DNA of 64,000 bases from NCBI RefSeq assembly GCF_000369805.1, contig NZ_KB850224.1, positions 2,611,287-2,675,286 of the forward strand, read 5' to 3'. Below the pieces are notes generated by a model. It was given only the letters and a program-made list of their open reading frames with translations. It had not been told where the DNA came from and ran no database searches. The DNA is from Acinetobacter sp. NIPH 2100. GTDB taxonomy: Bacteria > Pseudomonadota > Gammaproteobacteria > Pseudomonadales > Moraxellaceae. The translations under genes and the position numbers were made by a program. Below are positions 36,059-46,226 of this stretch, piece by piece. Every line of letters begins with the position of its first letter. The first letter of the stretch is position 1.

Positions 36059-37872
36059 TGACGTTTTTCAATATTGTTAAAATGCTCTCGGTATGTGCAT
36101 TTCTCCTTCCCGCTCACAGTTTTGCATCAGAGCAAGCAAAATTTGACGCTCAGCATTTTGTTAGCCTGACCTTTCATGATGTCCGTGACGATGTACGCAA
36201 GAGTGGTGACAGAGATATTTATGCCATTAATACTCAAAATTTAGTGCAATTTTTTGAATGGCTGAAACGTTCCGAATGGACTCCAATTACCTTAAAACAA
36301 ATTATGGCATCTCGGGAACATGGGATTCCATTGCCTAAAAATGCAGTTCTGATTAGTTTTGATGATGGAGCACTGAGTGGATATAGCCATGTCTATCCTT
36401 TAGTCAAGCAATATCAAATCCCCGTTGTTTTTGCTTTGGTCACCAGTTGGACCGAAGGTAATACGCAAGCCGCTTATGAAGCCTATGGTCAAAATAATTT
36501 GATGAGCTGGAAACAACTGCAAGATATTCAAAAATCAGGTTTAGTTGAATTTGCCAGCCATAGCCACGATTTGCATAAAGGTGTACTGGCCAATATACAG
36601 AAAAATGAAAAACCTGCGGCTTTGACTCGACAATATAATCCAAGCAAACATCGCTATGAATCTGAACAAGAATATAGCCAGCGTATCTACAACGACTTGC
36701 TGAAGTCCAAGCAGGTTTTACAACAAAAATTAGGAATAGATTCGTTGGCAATCATCTGGCCCTATGGTGCGGTCAACCAACAAGTCACTCAAATTGCCAA
36801 TCAGGCTGGCTTCCCGCTGTCTTTTAGTCTGGGAACTGAAAAATTAAATGACGCTAATGATGCGACCTTTCAACGCGGCATTGTTTCGAATAATCCGACG
36901 GCGGAAAATTTACGTGAGCAACTCACAGGCTTTATGGAATACGGCCAACGTCAAGATTATGAACCGATGCGAGGTTTACAATTTGACTTGGCTCAATTTT
37001 CACAGGACAGTACGTTATACAATCAGCAATTAGGGAGTTTATTAAATAATTTAAGTGCGTTCAAAACCAATACCTTAATCGTTAATGCCTTGACCAATCA
37101 AAAGGAAAATACCGAGGATCAAGCCTACTTTCCAACAACCCATCTAAAACTGGCTCAAGATATTTTAAGTCGTACTCATTGGCAGACACGAACGCGGGTT
37201 TTCCATCGAGTTTATGTACAGATGCCAATCTTCCCCGATCTAAATCGAACTCATTTAGCAGTTGATTTAAGTAGAGACCTGATTCGAAATAATCCCAATC
37301 TGGATGGCATTATTCTAAAAACAGATCAACAGCTTGCTTGTCGTTATAGCACTGTTGTGAACTCAGCGTGTCTGGAAAAAGAAGCTCAAATTTTAAAGTT
37401 AACCCAACAGGTCAAAGCGGCTGTCACGCCTTATCTCAACCAAAGTAATCCCTTTCATTTAACACTACAGCTCTCACTCTCTGATTTAACGGATCAGGGC
37501 TTAGAGCAAATTGTTAAAACCTATCTGCCCTATGTGTCATTACTAAATATTGAAATAGACAGTCTGAGTAATCCAAATGCTTATCAAAAATTTATAGCGC
37601 AAGTTGGTTATTTAACGGCCGCAGAAAAAGCCAGACTGATGGTCACTTTGGTGAACCAAGACCAGACTTCTGCAAAGGAATTACAGATCCTGCAACAACA
37701 GTTTTTAAACTTACAAAGACATGGAATCCAAAAATTGGTTTTAAGCAATTACCGCTTTGATAATGCAAAAGCAGTGCATGAACAATTATTTACACCGCTC
37801 AGTTTAAATGAGAGTCCGATCAGTTATCGCAATCCATTTATCGATCAACACGTAAATGGAGCACACCCATGA
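36058..37872 (+). CDS. pgaB: PNAG N-deacetylase PgaB
   Basis: 604 residues. An N-terminal signal peptide (about 1-23) precedes a NodB-type polysaccharide deacetylase domain with SFDDG (Asp102/Asp103) and HSHDLH (metal His near 168 and 173). The C-terminal half (about 320-600) is the glycoside-hydrolase-like PNAG-binding domain. It removes some acetyl groups so that PNAG can be exported. The signal lacks a clear lipobox (LSVC), so unlike E. coli PgaB it may not be a lipoprotein. It overlaps pgaA by one base and pgaC by four. Confidence 0.95.
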   Translation: MTFFNIVKMLSVCAFLLPAHSFASEQAKFDAQHFVSLTFHDVRDDVRKSGDRDIYAINTQNLVQFFEWLKRSEWTPITLKQIMASREHGIPLPKNAVLISFDDGALSGYSHVYPLVKQYQIPVVFALVTSWTEGNTQAAYEAYGQNNLMSWKQLQDIQKSGLVEFASHSHDLHKGVLANIQKNEKPAALTRQYNPSKHRYESEQEYSQRIYNDLLKSKQVLQQKLGIDSLAIIWPYGAVNQQVTQIANQAGFPLSFSLGTEKLNDANDATFQRGIVSNNPTAENLREQLTGFMEYGQRQDYEPMRGLQFDLAQFSQDSTLYNQQLGSLLNNLSAFKTNTLIVNALTNQKENTEDQAYFPTTHLKLAQDILSRTHWQTRTRVFHRVYVQMPIFPDLNRTHLAVDLSRDLIRNNPNLDGIILKTDQQLACRYSTVVNSACLEKEAQILKLTQQVKAAVTPYLNQSNPFHLTLQLSLSDLTDQGLEQIVKTYLPYVSLLNIEIDSLSNPNAYQKFIAQVGYLTAAEKARLMVTLVNQDQTSAKELQILQQQFLNLQRHGIQKLVLSNYRFDNAKAVHEQLFTPLSLNESPISYRNPFIDQHVNGAHP

Positions 37873-39113
37873 CCCTAATGGAAACTCTTTTTTTATTTGC
37901 TTTTCTCTATCCATTGGTCATGGCATGGACATGGATGGTTGGTGGTTTATGGTTCTACTTTAAACGTGAATATAAGCAAGACAGATTACCTGCAATTTCA
38001 GAGCAAGGATGCAGCATTATCATTCCTTGTTTTAATGAACAAGACCAAGTTCGAGAAACCATACGTTTCGCGCTACAGACACAATATCCAAAATTTGAAG
38101 TCATCGCTGTCAATGATGGTAGTGCTGATGACACTGCAAAGATTTTGGATGAACTAATGCTTGAACATCCAAGTTTACGGGTCGTGCATCTAGCAGAAAA
38201 TCAGGGTAAGGCCTTTGCCTTACGGTCTGGCATGATGGTGAGCCAATATGAATATCTGATTTGTATTGATGGAGATGCTTTGTTGCATCCACATGCGGCC
38301 ATTTGGATGATGCATCAACTGACAGCATTTAATCAGGTCGGCGCAGTGACTGGAAATCCTCGGATTTTGAATCGCTCAAGTATTTTAGGGAAATTACAGG
38401 TGGGTGAGTTTTCCTCAATTATTGGCTTAATTAAACGTGCCCAACGTACTTATGGACGTATTTTTACAGTTTCAGGTGTCATTGCTGGCTTTCGAAAAAC
38501 AGCACTCATGCAAGTCGGTTTATGGTCAGACGATAAAATTACTGAAGACATTGATATCTCTTGGAAACTGCAACTTGCTGAATGGGATATTCACTATGTT
38601 CCTAACGCCCTGTGTTACATCTATATGCCTGAAACATTTAAAGGTTTGTGGAAGCAACGATTGCGCTGGGCTCAAGGTGGTGTCGAAGTCATCAAAACTT
38701 ATCTTCCCCAACTCTTTAAAATTTCAGCACTTAAAATGTGGCCTGTCGCCCTTGAAGCGATCACCAGCATGATCTGGGCATATGTCATTTTTCTGATCAT
38801 CATTTTATTTTTCATCGGGTTATTTTTCCCTCTATCAGCAGAATGGCACATTAAATCTCTATTGCCGCAGTGGTATGGCGTTATTTTAGCGATCACCTGT
38901 CTGATTCAATTTTTTGTCAGCTTGTTCATCGACAAGCGATATGACGGAAATCGTTTCTTTAGAAATTATTTTTGGGTCATTTGGTACCCCTTATTTTTTT
39001 GGATGCTGGGGGCGATGACCACTGTTGTTGCGGTCCCAAAAGCTTTATTTACACGGAAAAAAAGAGCGAGATGGGTCAGTCCAGATCGTGGTTTTAAAGG
39101 TGAGGCAGAATGA
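37869..39113 (+). CDS. pgaC: PNAG synthase PgaC (GT2)
   Basis: 414 residues. Membrane helices flank a GT2 catalytic domain with Asp83 (VNDGS), DGD (134-136), TED (225-227) and the processive QRLRW motif (263-267). Three further helices lie after 285. It polymerises GlcNAc from UDP-GlcNAc and needs PgaD. Its ATG overlaps the pgaB stop (ATGA). Confidence 0.97.
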   Translation: MTLMETLFLFAFLYPLVMAWTWMVGGLWFYFKREYKQDRLPAISEQGCSIIIPCFNEQDQVRETIRFALQTQYPKFEVIAVNDGSADDTAKILDELMLEHPSLRVVHLAENQGKAFALRSGMMVSQYEYLICIDGDALLHPHAAIWMMHQLTAFNQVGAVTGNPRILNRSSILGKLQVGEFSSIIGLIKRAQRTYGRIFTVSGVIAGFRKTALMQVGLWSDDKITEDIDISWKLQLAEWDIHYVPNALCYIYMPETFKGLWKQRLRWAQGGVEVIKTYLPQLFKISALKMWPVALEAITSMIWAYVIFLIIILFFIGLFFPLSAEWHIKSLLPQWYGVILAITCLIQFFVSLFIDKRYDGNRFFRNYFWVIWYPLFFWMLGAMTTVVAVPKALFTRKKRARWVSPDRGFKGEAE

Positions 39114-39583
39114 ACAAACAACAGTTAAATATCATTGAAGACGTATCACAACTCGATATCCCTGAATATATTGATCAACACAGCTATGTGAAAAATAAAG
39201 GCGCACATTATTTGCTGCAAGGGATTGGTTGGGCACTTTGGACCCTATTATTTTTACCCTTATTGGCAATATTTTTATGGTTATATCAAGGCAAACTGAT
39301 TAAAAACTATATTTTTGCAGAGCAGATGAGTGTACAGCTCCATAATTTCTTTTGGCTCGCACTCATGGTCGCAGTCTGTTGTACCTCTCTGCTGTTATGG
39401 GCAAGCTATAACTGGTTGCGATATCGTAAGGCGGAAAAAACAACCATCAGTAATGTGACACATTCGATTCTTGCTGAGGGCTTTTTGATTCCCATGGATG
39501 AGCTATCAAAAATTCAACATTCCAAAAATATTGTTCTGCACTATAACCATGAAGGTCTTTTAGCTGACTACGAACTTAAATAG
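39110..39583 (+). CDS. pgaD: PNAG synthesis accessory protein PgaD
   Basis: 157 residues with two membrane helices (about 36-60 and 80-104) and short charged ends. This matches PgaD, which pairs with PgaC and, in E. coli, is stabilised by c-di-GMP. It overlaps pgaC by four bases (ATGA) and is followed by a hairpin terminator. Confidence 0.93.
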   Translation: MNKQQLNIIEDVSQLDIPEYIDQHSYVKNKGAHYLLQGIGWALWTLLFLPLLAIFLWLYQGKLIKNYIFAEQMSVQLHNFFWLALMVAVCCTSLLLWASYNWLRYRKAEKTTISNVTHSILAEGFLIPMDELSKIQHSKNIVLHYNHEGLLADYELK

Positions 39584-39600
39584 CTCTTCACTCGATAGAA

Positions 39601-39636
39601 ATAATAAAAGAGGCAAATCCCTGACTCTTTTATTAT
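39601..39636 (+). terminator. Terminator of pgaABCD
   Basis: Stem ATAATAAAAGAG (39601-39612) with its perfect complement (39625-39636) and a 12-nt loop, 18 bp after pgaD. The A-rich arm makes it possibly bidirectional for the convergent carboxylase gene. Confidence 0.65.
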
Positions 39637-39680
39637 CCATTTTACTTTTTAATTTCAGGAATAGAAAGACATTTCAAGTA

Positions 39681-41405
39681 TCACTCAATCACCCCAATAA
39701 TTGATTCCGCTTGATAAGTACCGCCCTGTTCTGCCTCGATTTGTATCATGCCACTGCGATGTGCCAACACAGGCACCTCCATTTTCATGGCTTCCATAAT
39801 GGCAACCACTTGTCCTTCTGTGACCTGTTCACCCTGTGCAACTTTCCAAGCGCTCATCACACCATTAATGGGTGCAAGTAAATGCTCAGTTCTTATTTCT
39901 GGTTCGGTAGATTCTGCTGGAGTGACCGTTGTTACAGAACCTTGTGCAAACATACCTGCTGGTAAACCTAAACGATGTAATTTCCCATCAATTTCAATGT
40001 AGCTCAGCAACATCGGCTGTTGATGGCTTGGAATACCACGTTTGGTCGGCTTTAACTCTTGTTTAAAGTCATTTTCGATCCAACGAGTATGTACTTTAAA
40101 CTCATTGCTAAAATCAGGCTCATTTAAAACCGCACGGTGAAAGTCTAGAACTGATGCCACACCTTCAATTTTAAATTGCTGCAAAGCACGTTTAGCTCGG
40201 GCTATTGCAACTTCACGAGTTGGACCCGTCACGATCAGCTTTGCCATAAGCGAGTCAAAATGACTGGATACCAATGAACCAGTGCGAACACCTGTGTCCA
40301 CTCGTACACCATGACCAAACGGCGCTTCGAATAAACTCAATACACCAAATGCAGGAATAAAACCACGGGCTGGGTCTTCAGCATTAATACGAAACTCAAT
40401 CGCATGACCTTGAACTCTAGGTGTCTCTTTAATCGAAAGCTCATGCCCCTGTGCAACACGGATTTGTTCTACCACCAAATCAACTTTTGTTGTTTCTTCG
40501 GTCACGGGATGCTCAACCTGCAAACGGGTATTTACTTCTAGAAATGACAGCTTGCCATCTCGACTGAGTAAATATTCAACTGTTCCTGCACCCACATAGT
40601 TTGCGGCCTGACAAATGTTTTTTGCCGAGCTTAAGATGTGTTGGTAAGTCTCATCGCTAATAAATGGCGCTGGTGCTTCTTCGACTAACTTCTGGTTACG
40701 GCGTTGCAATGAACAATCACGTGTGCCCAGTACCACAATATTGCCATGTTGATCGGCAATCACTTGCGCTTCGACATGACGAGGTTGATCGAGGTATTGC
40801 TCGACAAAACATTCACCACGACCAAAAGCAGCTTTCGCCTCACGTACCGCCGAATCATAAAGCTCCTTGACTTCTTCGAGTTTCCAAGCCACTTTTAAAC
40901 CTCGGCCACCACCACCAAACGCAGCTTTAATGGCAATCGGCAAGCCAAATTTTTTGGCAAAACCCAAAGCTTCCTCAGCATCCTTGAGTGGGTCTTGAGT
41001 CCCCTGAACCAATGGCGCCCCAACCGAAGCGGCAATTTTACGCGCTTCAATTTTATCACCCAGTTTTTCTATAGCGCTTGGGGATGGCCCCACCCATTTT
41101 AAGCCGGCATCAATGACTGCTTGGGCAAATTCGGCACGTTCAGATAAAAAGCCATAACCCGGATGCACCATCGTTGCTTTGGATTTTTTTGCAATTTCAA
41201 TAATGGCAGTAATATTTAAATAGGTTTCACTGGCAGTTGCACCAGCCAAACCCCATGCTTCATCTGCAAGTTCGACATGCATGCTGCCAATGTCGTCATC
41301 TGCATATAACGCGACCGATGCAATTCCCATATCACGGCAAGCATGGATAATACGAACGGCAATTTCACCACGATTCGCAATCAGTAATTTTTCTGTATTC
41401 ATCAT
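39681..41405 (-). CDS. Biotin carboxylase with C-terminal biotin carrier domain
   Basis: 574 residues. The biotin-carboxylase part (about 1-445) opens with KLLIANRGEIAVRI and carries the ATP-grasp motif GGGGRGLKVAW. The C-terminal biotinyl domain (about 500-574) has EAMKMEVPV with the biotin-accepting Lys541. It lacks its own carboxyltransferase, which the neighbouring gene plausibly supplies. Its ATG overlaps the TGA of that gene. Unlike AccC it carries its own carrier domain, like propionyl- and methylcrotonyl-CoA carboxylases. The final substrate is not known. Confidence 0.9.
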   Translation of the reverse strand: MMNTEKLLIANRGEIAVRIIHACRDMGIASVALYADDDIGSMHVELADEAWGLAGATASETYLNITAIIEIAKKSKATMVHPGYGFLSERAEFAQAVIDAGLKWVGPSPSAIEKLGDKIEARKIAASVGAPLVQGTQDPLKDAEEALGFAKKFGLPIAIKAAFGGGGRGLKVAWKLEEVKELYDSAVREAKAAFGRGECFVEQYLDQPRHVEAQVIADQHGNIVVLGTRDCSLQRRNQKLVEEAPAPFISDETYQHILSSAKNICQAANYVGAGTVEYLLSRDGKLSFLEVNTRLQVEHPVTEETTKVDLVVEQIRVAQGHELSIKETPRVQGHAIEFRINAEDPARGFIPAFGVLSLFEAPFGHGVRVDTGVRTGSLVSSHFDSLMAKLIVTGPTREVAIARAKRALQQFKIEGVASVLDFHRAVLNEPDFSNEFKVHTRWIENDFKQELKPTKRGIPSHQQPMLLSYIEIDGKLHRLGLPAGMFAQGSVTTVTPAESTEPEIRTEHLLAPINGVMSAWKVAQGEQVTEGQVVAIMEAMKMEVPVLAHRSGMIQIEAEQGGTYQAESIIGVIE

Positions 41406-42985
41406 TTATTCTCAAAATCTGTAAATTCGGCAATTTTTTTAAATTTGATGCGGCAACCTGCTGGAATCTGTGCCACCAAGTCCCAATGGTGCTTAGCAAC
41501 AGAAGCAATGACTGGATATCCGCCCGTTAAAGGGTGATCATTCATAAACAAAACTGGCTGCCCACTCGGTGGAATCTGCAAAGCACCAATGCATGTGCCT
41601 TCACTTTCCAGTTCATGGGTAATTTTGTGAGTCAAAGACTGTGTACCCGAAAGTCTTAGCCCAACTCGGTTACTTTCATTGGTCACCAGCCATTCTTGCT
41701 GACAGAGCAGCTCAACACTGTCTTGTTCGAACCAGTCTGTACGTGGCCCCATTACAATATCTAACTCGATCAACTCGCCAGCTTTTGGCAAATCGCTTTT
41801 TCCCACTTCATTTACACTAATGTTAACTGCCTTCACTTGTCCTTGATAAATGGTATCACCAAGCTTTAAAGGTTCTGGCCCTAATATCGCCAAGCTGTCA
41901 AACGAAGCACTATTCAATACGGGTTCAACGTCTATACCACCGCGAACTGCCAGATAGTTTCTTAAACCTGCTGTTGGCGGCTGAATTTGAAACTCATCAC
42001 CATTATCTAGATCAATCGGTTGATAGCTTGCAAAGTCGGCGGTTTGACCATCGGCAAATTTCACATGAATGTTTGAGATCGCTCCAGCTACCGCAATAAC
42101 ACCTGCATGCTGCATTTTAGCTTTTAAGCCACCATTTAAAACTTCTATGACGGGGGTATCAGTTGGGTTACCTACAACACGGTTAGCACTATGCATGGCA
42201 GATAAATCCATTGCACCGGCAACCCCAACACCAATATTGGTCTGGTTTAGGCGCCCTTCATCTTGAATCAGCATTTGTAGACTTGGCGCAGTGATCGTAA
42301 ACAATGGCACAGATTGTTTCGGTTCAACCGTACGCGTGATTTGCTGCGCTACACTCACAGTTGTCGGACGATGCGTGACATCTTCAAAATGTACTGTCAT
42401 ACCCGGTAACAGCAATGCAGGATTTTTACGCTCTAAATCCCACATTTTTTCTGATGTTGACCCAATCAGTTGCCAACCACCAGGACTTTCTTTTGGGTAA
42501 ATACCAGAGTATTTTCCAGCCAAGCCCAAAGATCCTGACGGTATTTTTTTACGTGGAACTGTTAAGCGTGGAATATCGGTAAAAGGTCTGTCGGGACTAC
42601 TCATATATGCAAAGCCCGGCGCAAAACCAATAAAAGCCACATTCCACACGCTTTCATAATGTTTTCTAATCACATCGGCAACAGACAACCCTTGTAGCTC
42701 GGCAACCTGAGCAAGGTCTTCACCATCGTAACGAATCGGCACAATCACTTCTTGGCCACTACGCTCAAATCCTGAATCAATTTTGAGGCTCAGAATTGAA
42801 GTAACCAGCGTTTTAAAATTGGTTTCGATCTCGTTAAAGAAAACCAAAATTGTTTTTGCAGCAGGGACTAAGTCTTTAATTCCATTCAATTGCGTATTTT
42901 GCAATTTATTGTACAACGCCAAAGTTTCTTCGAGGCTCGCAAGCTCAATCAGGAAACAATCGGCGTTTACCGATAAAAAACGCAT
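41402..42985 (-). CDS. KipI-KipA fusion, PxpB/PxpC-like carboxyltransferase
   Basis: 527 residues. The N-terminal half (about 1-225) is KipI/carboxyltransferase subdomain 1 (GFAPGFAYMSSP, PRLTVPRKKIPSGSLGLAG). The C-terminal half (about 240-520) is KipA/subdomain 2 (QDEGRLNQTNIGVGVAGAMD). Together they match the carboxyltransferase part of urea carboxylase and the PxpB-PxpC subunits of prokaryotic 5-oxoprolinase. An AAAGGA ribosome site precedes the ATG. The biotin carboxylase gene is coupled directly behind it. Confidence 0.9.
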   Translation of the reverse strand: MRFLSVNADCFLIELASLEETLALYNKLQNTQLNGIKDLVPAAKTILVFFNEIETNFKTLVTSILSLKIDSGFERSGQEVIVPIRYDGEDLAQVAELQGLSVADVIRKHYESVWNVAFIGFAPGFAYMSSPDRPFTDIPRLTVPRKKIPSGSLGLAGKYSGIYPKESPGGWQLIGSTSEKMWDLERKNPALLLPGMTVHFEDVTHRPTTVSVAQQITRTVEPKQSVPLFTITAPSLQMLIQDEGRLNQTNIGVGVAGAMDLSAMHSANRVVGNPTDTPVIEVLNGGLKAKMQHAGVIAVAGAISNIHVKFADGQTADFASYQPIDLDNGDEFQIQPPTAGLRNYLAVRGGIDVEPVLNSASFDSLAILGPEPLKLGDTIYQGQVKAVNISVNEVGKSDLPKAGELIELDIVMGPRTDWFEQDSVELLCQQEWLVTNESNRVGLRLSGTQSLTHKITHELESEGTCIGALQIPPSGQPVLFMNDHPLTGGYPVIASVAKHHWDLVAQIPAGCRIKFKKIAEFTDFENK

Positions 42986-43017
42986 TTGCTTATCCTTTTA
43001 ATTGCTCTTTATTCCAA

Positions 43018-43824
43018 TTAGCCCATCCAAGCACGGTCAGGAATGTCGGTAATAAACATGTGACCCGGCGCATGGCTAATCGCAAAAGGAATTTTCGAGT
43101 TCATGACAGCTGCTTGCGGTGTTACCCCACATGCCCAAAACACAGGAATTTCGCCCGCTTCAATGCGGGAAGCATCACCAAAGTCTGGCTTATTTACATT
43201 CAAAATTCCTAAGCTTTCAGGGTGACCAATATGTACAGGTGCGCCATGCACGCTTGGCATACGTGAAGTAATTTTTACCGCTTCGCTAATTTGATGCGAT
43301 GGAATGGGTCGCATGGAAACCACCATGTTTCCTGAAATACGCCCTGCTGGTTCACACTTTATGTTGCTCAAATACATCGGCACATTGGTGTCATCATGAA
43401 TATGGCGAACTTCAATCCCCGCTTCTTGCAAAGCCGTTTCAAATGAAAAACTGCAACCAATCAAGAAAGTCACCAAATCAGGATGGGCATTATAAATCTC
43501 GCTCGCATCAGTCACCTCATCGACTATTTCGCCATCTTTCCAAATGCGATAGCGTGGGAAGTCAGTTCGAATGTCTGAGTCTGCTGCAAGCTGAGTTGCA
43601 TAAATGCCTTCTTCAAGCACATCAAGTACTGGACAGCTTTGCGGGTTGCGGTGGGCATAGAGTAAAAAGTCATATGCCCACTCTTTTGGCACCGAAATCA
43701 TGTTGACCTGCGTCATACCAGCCGCCATGCCTGCTGTCGGTTTATCAAAACCTGCACGGATTTTTAAGCGCGCATCTAACGCAGCTTCAAGCTGAGCTGG
43801 ATCGACTTTAATCTCCTTATACAT
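43018..43824 (-). CDS. DUF1445 putative hydro-lyase / D-glutamate cyclase family
   Basis: 268 residues from the ATG at 43824, which has AAGGATG at a proper distance. An ATG three codons earlier lies on top of that ribosome site. The family text includes [28 protein letters not shown] and [34 protein letters not shown]1445 proteins commonly cluster with PxpABC; the mammalian relative is a D-glutamate cyclase that converts 5-oxo-D-proline. A role in opening or supplying oxoproline is therefore possible. Confidence 0.88.
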   Translation of the reverse strand: MYKEIKVDPAQLEAALDARLKIRAGFDKPTAGMAAGMTQVNMISVPKEWAYDFLLYAHRNPQSCPVLDVLEEGIYATQLAADSDIRTDFPRYRIWKDGEIVDEVTDASEIYNAHPDLVTFLIGCSFSFETALQEAGIEVRHIHDDTNVPMYLSNIKCEPAGRISGNMVVSMRPIPSHQISEAVKITSRMPSVHGAPVHIGHPESLGILNVNKPDFGDASRIEAGEIPVFWACGVTPQAAVMNSKIPFAISHAPGHMFITDIPDRAWMG

Positions 43825-43835
43825 TGTGCTCATCC

Positions 43836-44600
43836 TTATGCTTTGTTTACAAACGGGCGGATTTCAATATTATTTTTTAGCAGTTCGGCTTTAATCGCTG
43901 CCGACATCTCAAGCGCACCATCGGTGTCGCCATGTAAGCAAATGGTGTCGGCTTGAATTGGGGTAAATACACCGTCAATTGACTCGACCCCACCATTTTT
44001 AAGCATTGAAACCACACGGCTCGCCACAAATGCCGAGTCGTGTAAAACCGCACCTTCTAAACGACGAGAGACCAGTGAGCCATCGCTGTTATAAGCACGG
44101 TCTGCAAATGCTTCTGATACAACCTTCAAACCAGCTGCACGAGCCTGCTCTACTAAATTTGAACCAGCCAAAGCCACTAAAACCAGTTCAGGGTTATACA
44201 TTTTAATCGCATCAATCACAGCAGCTGCCTGAGCTTGATCATGGGCAATGGTGTTGTAGAGCGCGCCATGTGGTTTAACATATTGCACTTTTGAGCCTGC
44301 CACTTTCGCCAAACCATCCAGTGCCGAAATTTGGTAAAGCACATCGGCAATCAGTTCGTCACGTGACACATCCATATTACGGCGACCAAAACCAACAAGG
44401 TCAGGATAAGATACATGCGCACCAATGGTCACACCCAGCTCAACTGCTTTACGGACCGTTTTTAAAATGCCGAGCGGGTCGCCAGCATGGAAGCCACAAG
44501 CAATATTGGCACTGCTCACCACAGGTAAAATCTGGTCATCATTACCCATTTTCCATGAACCAAAGCTTTCACCCAAATCACTATTTAAATCTACAAACAT
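43836..44600 (-). CDS. pxpA: LamB/YcsF family protein (5-oxoprolinase subunit A-like)
   Basis: 254 residues. Starts with the family signature [20 protein letters not shown], followed by [12 protein letters not shown] and [15 protein letters not shown]. In E. coli and Bacillus this is PxpA of ATP-dependent 5-oxoprolinase. Eleven bases separate it from the DUF1445 gene. In this locus a biotin carboxylase accompanies it, which the PxpABC enzyme does not need, so the substrate could differ. Confidence 0.92.
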   Translation of the reverse strand: MFVDLNSDLGESFGSWKMGNDDQILPVVSSANIACGFHAGDPLGILKTVRKAVELGVTIGAHVSYPDLVGFGRRNMDVSRDELIADVLYQISALDGLAKVAGSKVQYVKPHGALYNTIAHDQAQAAAVIDAIKMYNPELVLVALAGSNLVEQARAAGLKVVSEAFADRAYNSDGSLVSRRLEGAVLHDSAFVASRVVSMLKNGGVESIDGVFTPIQADTICLHGDTDGALEMSAAIKAELLKNNIEIRPFVNKA

Positions 44601-44634
44601 GGCATTATTCCTTTATCTCTTCACGTCGTCTGGC

Positions 44635-45867
44635 TTACAGCTTGGTCAAATAGTTAAACACGGTTGTAAACGACATATAGCCCATCCACCACGTCAACAA
44701 ACAGGTTAATCCACCTAGAAGAATTAACCATTTTGGATAGTTATAATTGCCCATCAAGTCTCTACGGCAAGCTGCAACATAGACAAAAATGGTAAGTCCG
44801 ATCGGGAGCACCAAACCATTAAAGCCACCCACGAAAATTAACAAACCTGCTGGAGTCGCACCCAATACCACATAGAGTAATAAGGCTAATGCAATGAAGG
44901 TGATGGTGATGTAATTACTTTGCTTTGGCGTTAAATTCTTTTTAAATGCAGTAAAGAATGAAACCGACGTATAGGCTGCACCAATGGTGCTACTGATCCC
45001 CGCTGCCCAGAAAATTAAACCAAATAATTTATAACCAAATGTACCTGCTGCATATTGGAATGCTTGAGCTGCTGGATTAGCATTATGACTGGCGAGATCA
45101 ATGCTTGCACCACTGACCACCACGCCTAGGAATGCTAGAAACAGCACATAACGCATGATGCCAACCACGACAATGCCCTTGGTCGCAGCTTTCGCGACTT
45201 CATCAATATTTTCGGGGCCAACGGCACCTTTATCGAGTAGGCGGTGCGCACCCGCATAGCAGATATAACCACCCACCGTACCACCGACAATCGTGGTAAT
45301 AATGGCAAAATCAATTTGGTCTGGTGCAAAGGTTTGTTGTACTGCTTGCCCAACAGGAGGCATCACAATCACCGCCACGATGATAATCAGGATGATTTTC
45401 AGCAATCCCAACACGATCATGCTTTTATCCATCGCAAGCGTTGCCTTTCTTGAAGCGAAAATCAAAATCGCCAAGGCACCACTCAGAATTCCCCCCCATT
45501 TGGTATCCAGACCAAATAGTGCATTAAGACCTAAAGCCGCGCCTGCAATATTCCCAATGCTAAAGAAAAAGCCGCCTAAAATTACCAGAAATGCCAGTAA
45601 ATAACCACTGCCTGGTAAAGCCTTATTGGCAATATCAGATGCACGCATTTGCGTGAGGGTCACCACACGCCAAATATTTTGCTGCACCACATAATCAATC
45701 AAAATGGAAACTAAAATGGCAAAGCCAAATGCAGCACCTAACTTCACCGTAAATACAGCCGTTTGGGTTAAAAATCCTGGTCCCATTGCCGAGGTTGCCA
45801 TCATAAAGATCGAAGCAACAATGGCCCATTGGCGATCTGATAGAAAAGAAGATTTCAGTAAAGACAT
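44635..45867 (-). CDS. NRAMP-family transporter (YcsG-like)
   Basis: 410 residues from the ATG at 45867 with GAGGA upstream. Eleven or so membrane helices. The first helix has GPGFLTQTAVF, where the metal-binding DPGN of MntH is not conserved. Relatives next to pxp genes are annotated YcsG. They probably carry the organic substrate of the pathway or its counter-ion. First gene of the five-gene unit. Confidence 0.85.
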   Translation of the reverse strand: MSLLKSSFLSDRQWAIVASIFMMATSAMGPGFLTQTAVFTVKLGAAFGFAILVSILIDYVVQQNIWRVVTLTQMRASDIANKALPGSGYLLAFLVILGGFFFSIGNIAGAALGLNALFGLDTKWGGILSGALAILIFASRKATLAMDKSMIVLGLLKIILIIIVAVIVMPPVGQAVQQTFAPDQIDFAIITTIVGGTVGGYICYAGAHRLLDKGAVGPENIDEVAKAATKGIVVVGIMRYVLFLAFLGVVVSGASIDLASHNANPAAQAFQYAAGTFGYKLFGLIFWAAGISSTIGAAYTSVSFFTAFKKNLTPKQSNYITITFIALALLLYVVLGATPAGLLIFVGGFNGLVLPIGLTIFVYVAACRRDLMGNYNYPKWLILLGGLTCLLTWWMGYMSFTTVFNYLTKL

Positions 45868-46226
45868 ATTAATGCGTTCCTCATCCATTTGAGCTTCATA
45901 ACGCTATTTTTAACTTGATCCAGAAACACCATTTCTACAAATGATCTTTTTCAATCCCTTTAAATAACAAAGATTCCCTGTTCTCCCACAAAGTGCAGGG
46001 TCATCAAATCTTCTATTTAAAATGAAAACATAAGCGAGCCTGCTGAACAATACGACTTCCTATAGAAACAAATAAAATTAAGACCATGAATTTATTTAAT
46101 TTTTATTTTTAAAACTTTTCAATATAAATTTTACTTATCACGTTCCATAAGCTGCTTTTATTGCTTCTCCAATAAACAACCTTTTCTGCAGCAGAGAAAT
46201 ATACTGGGAAGTAAGCAAATAAGCCT
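45868..46226. other. Gap between transporter and LysR genes
   Basis: No gene is supported here. It should hold the promoter of the five-gene minus-strand unit. I see no clear operator or terminator. Confidence 0.4.
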
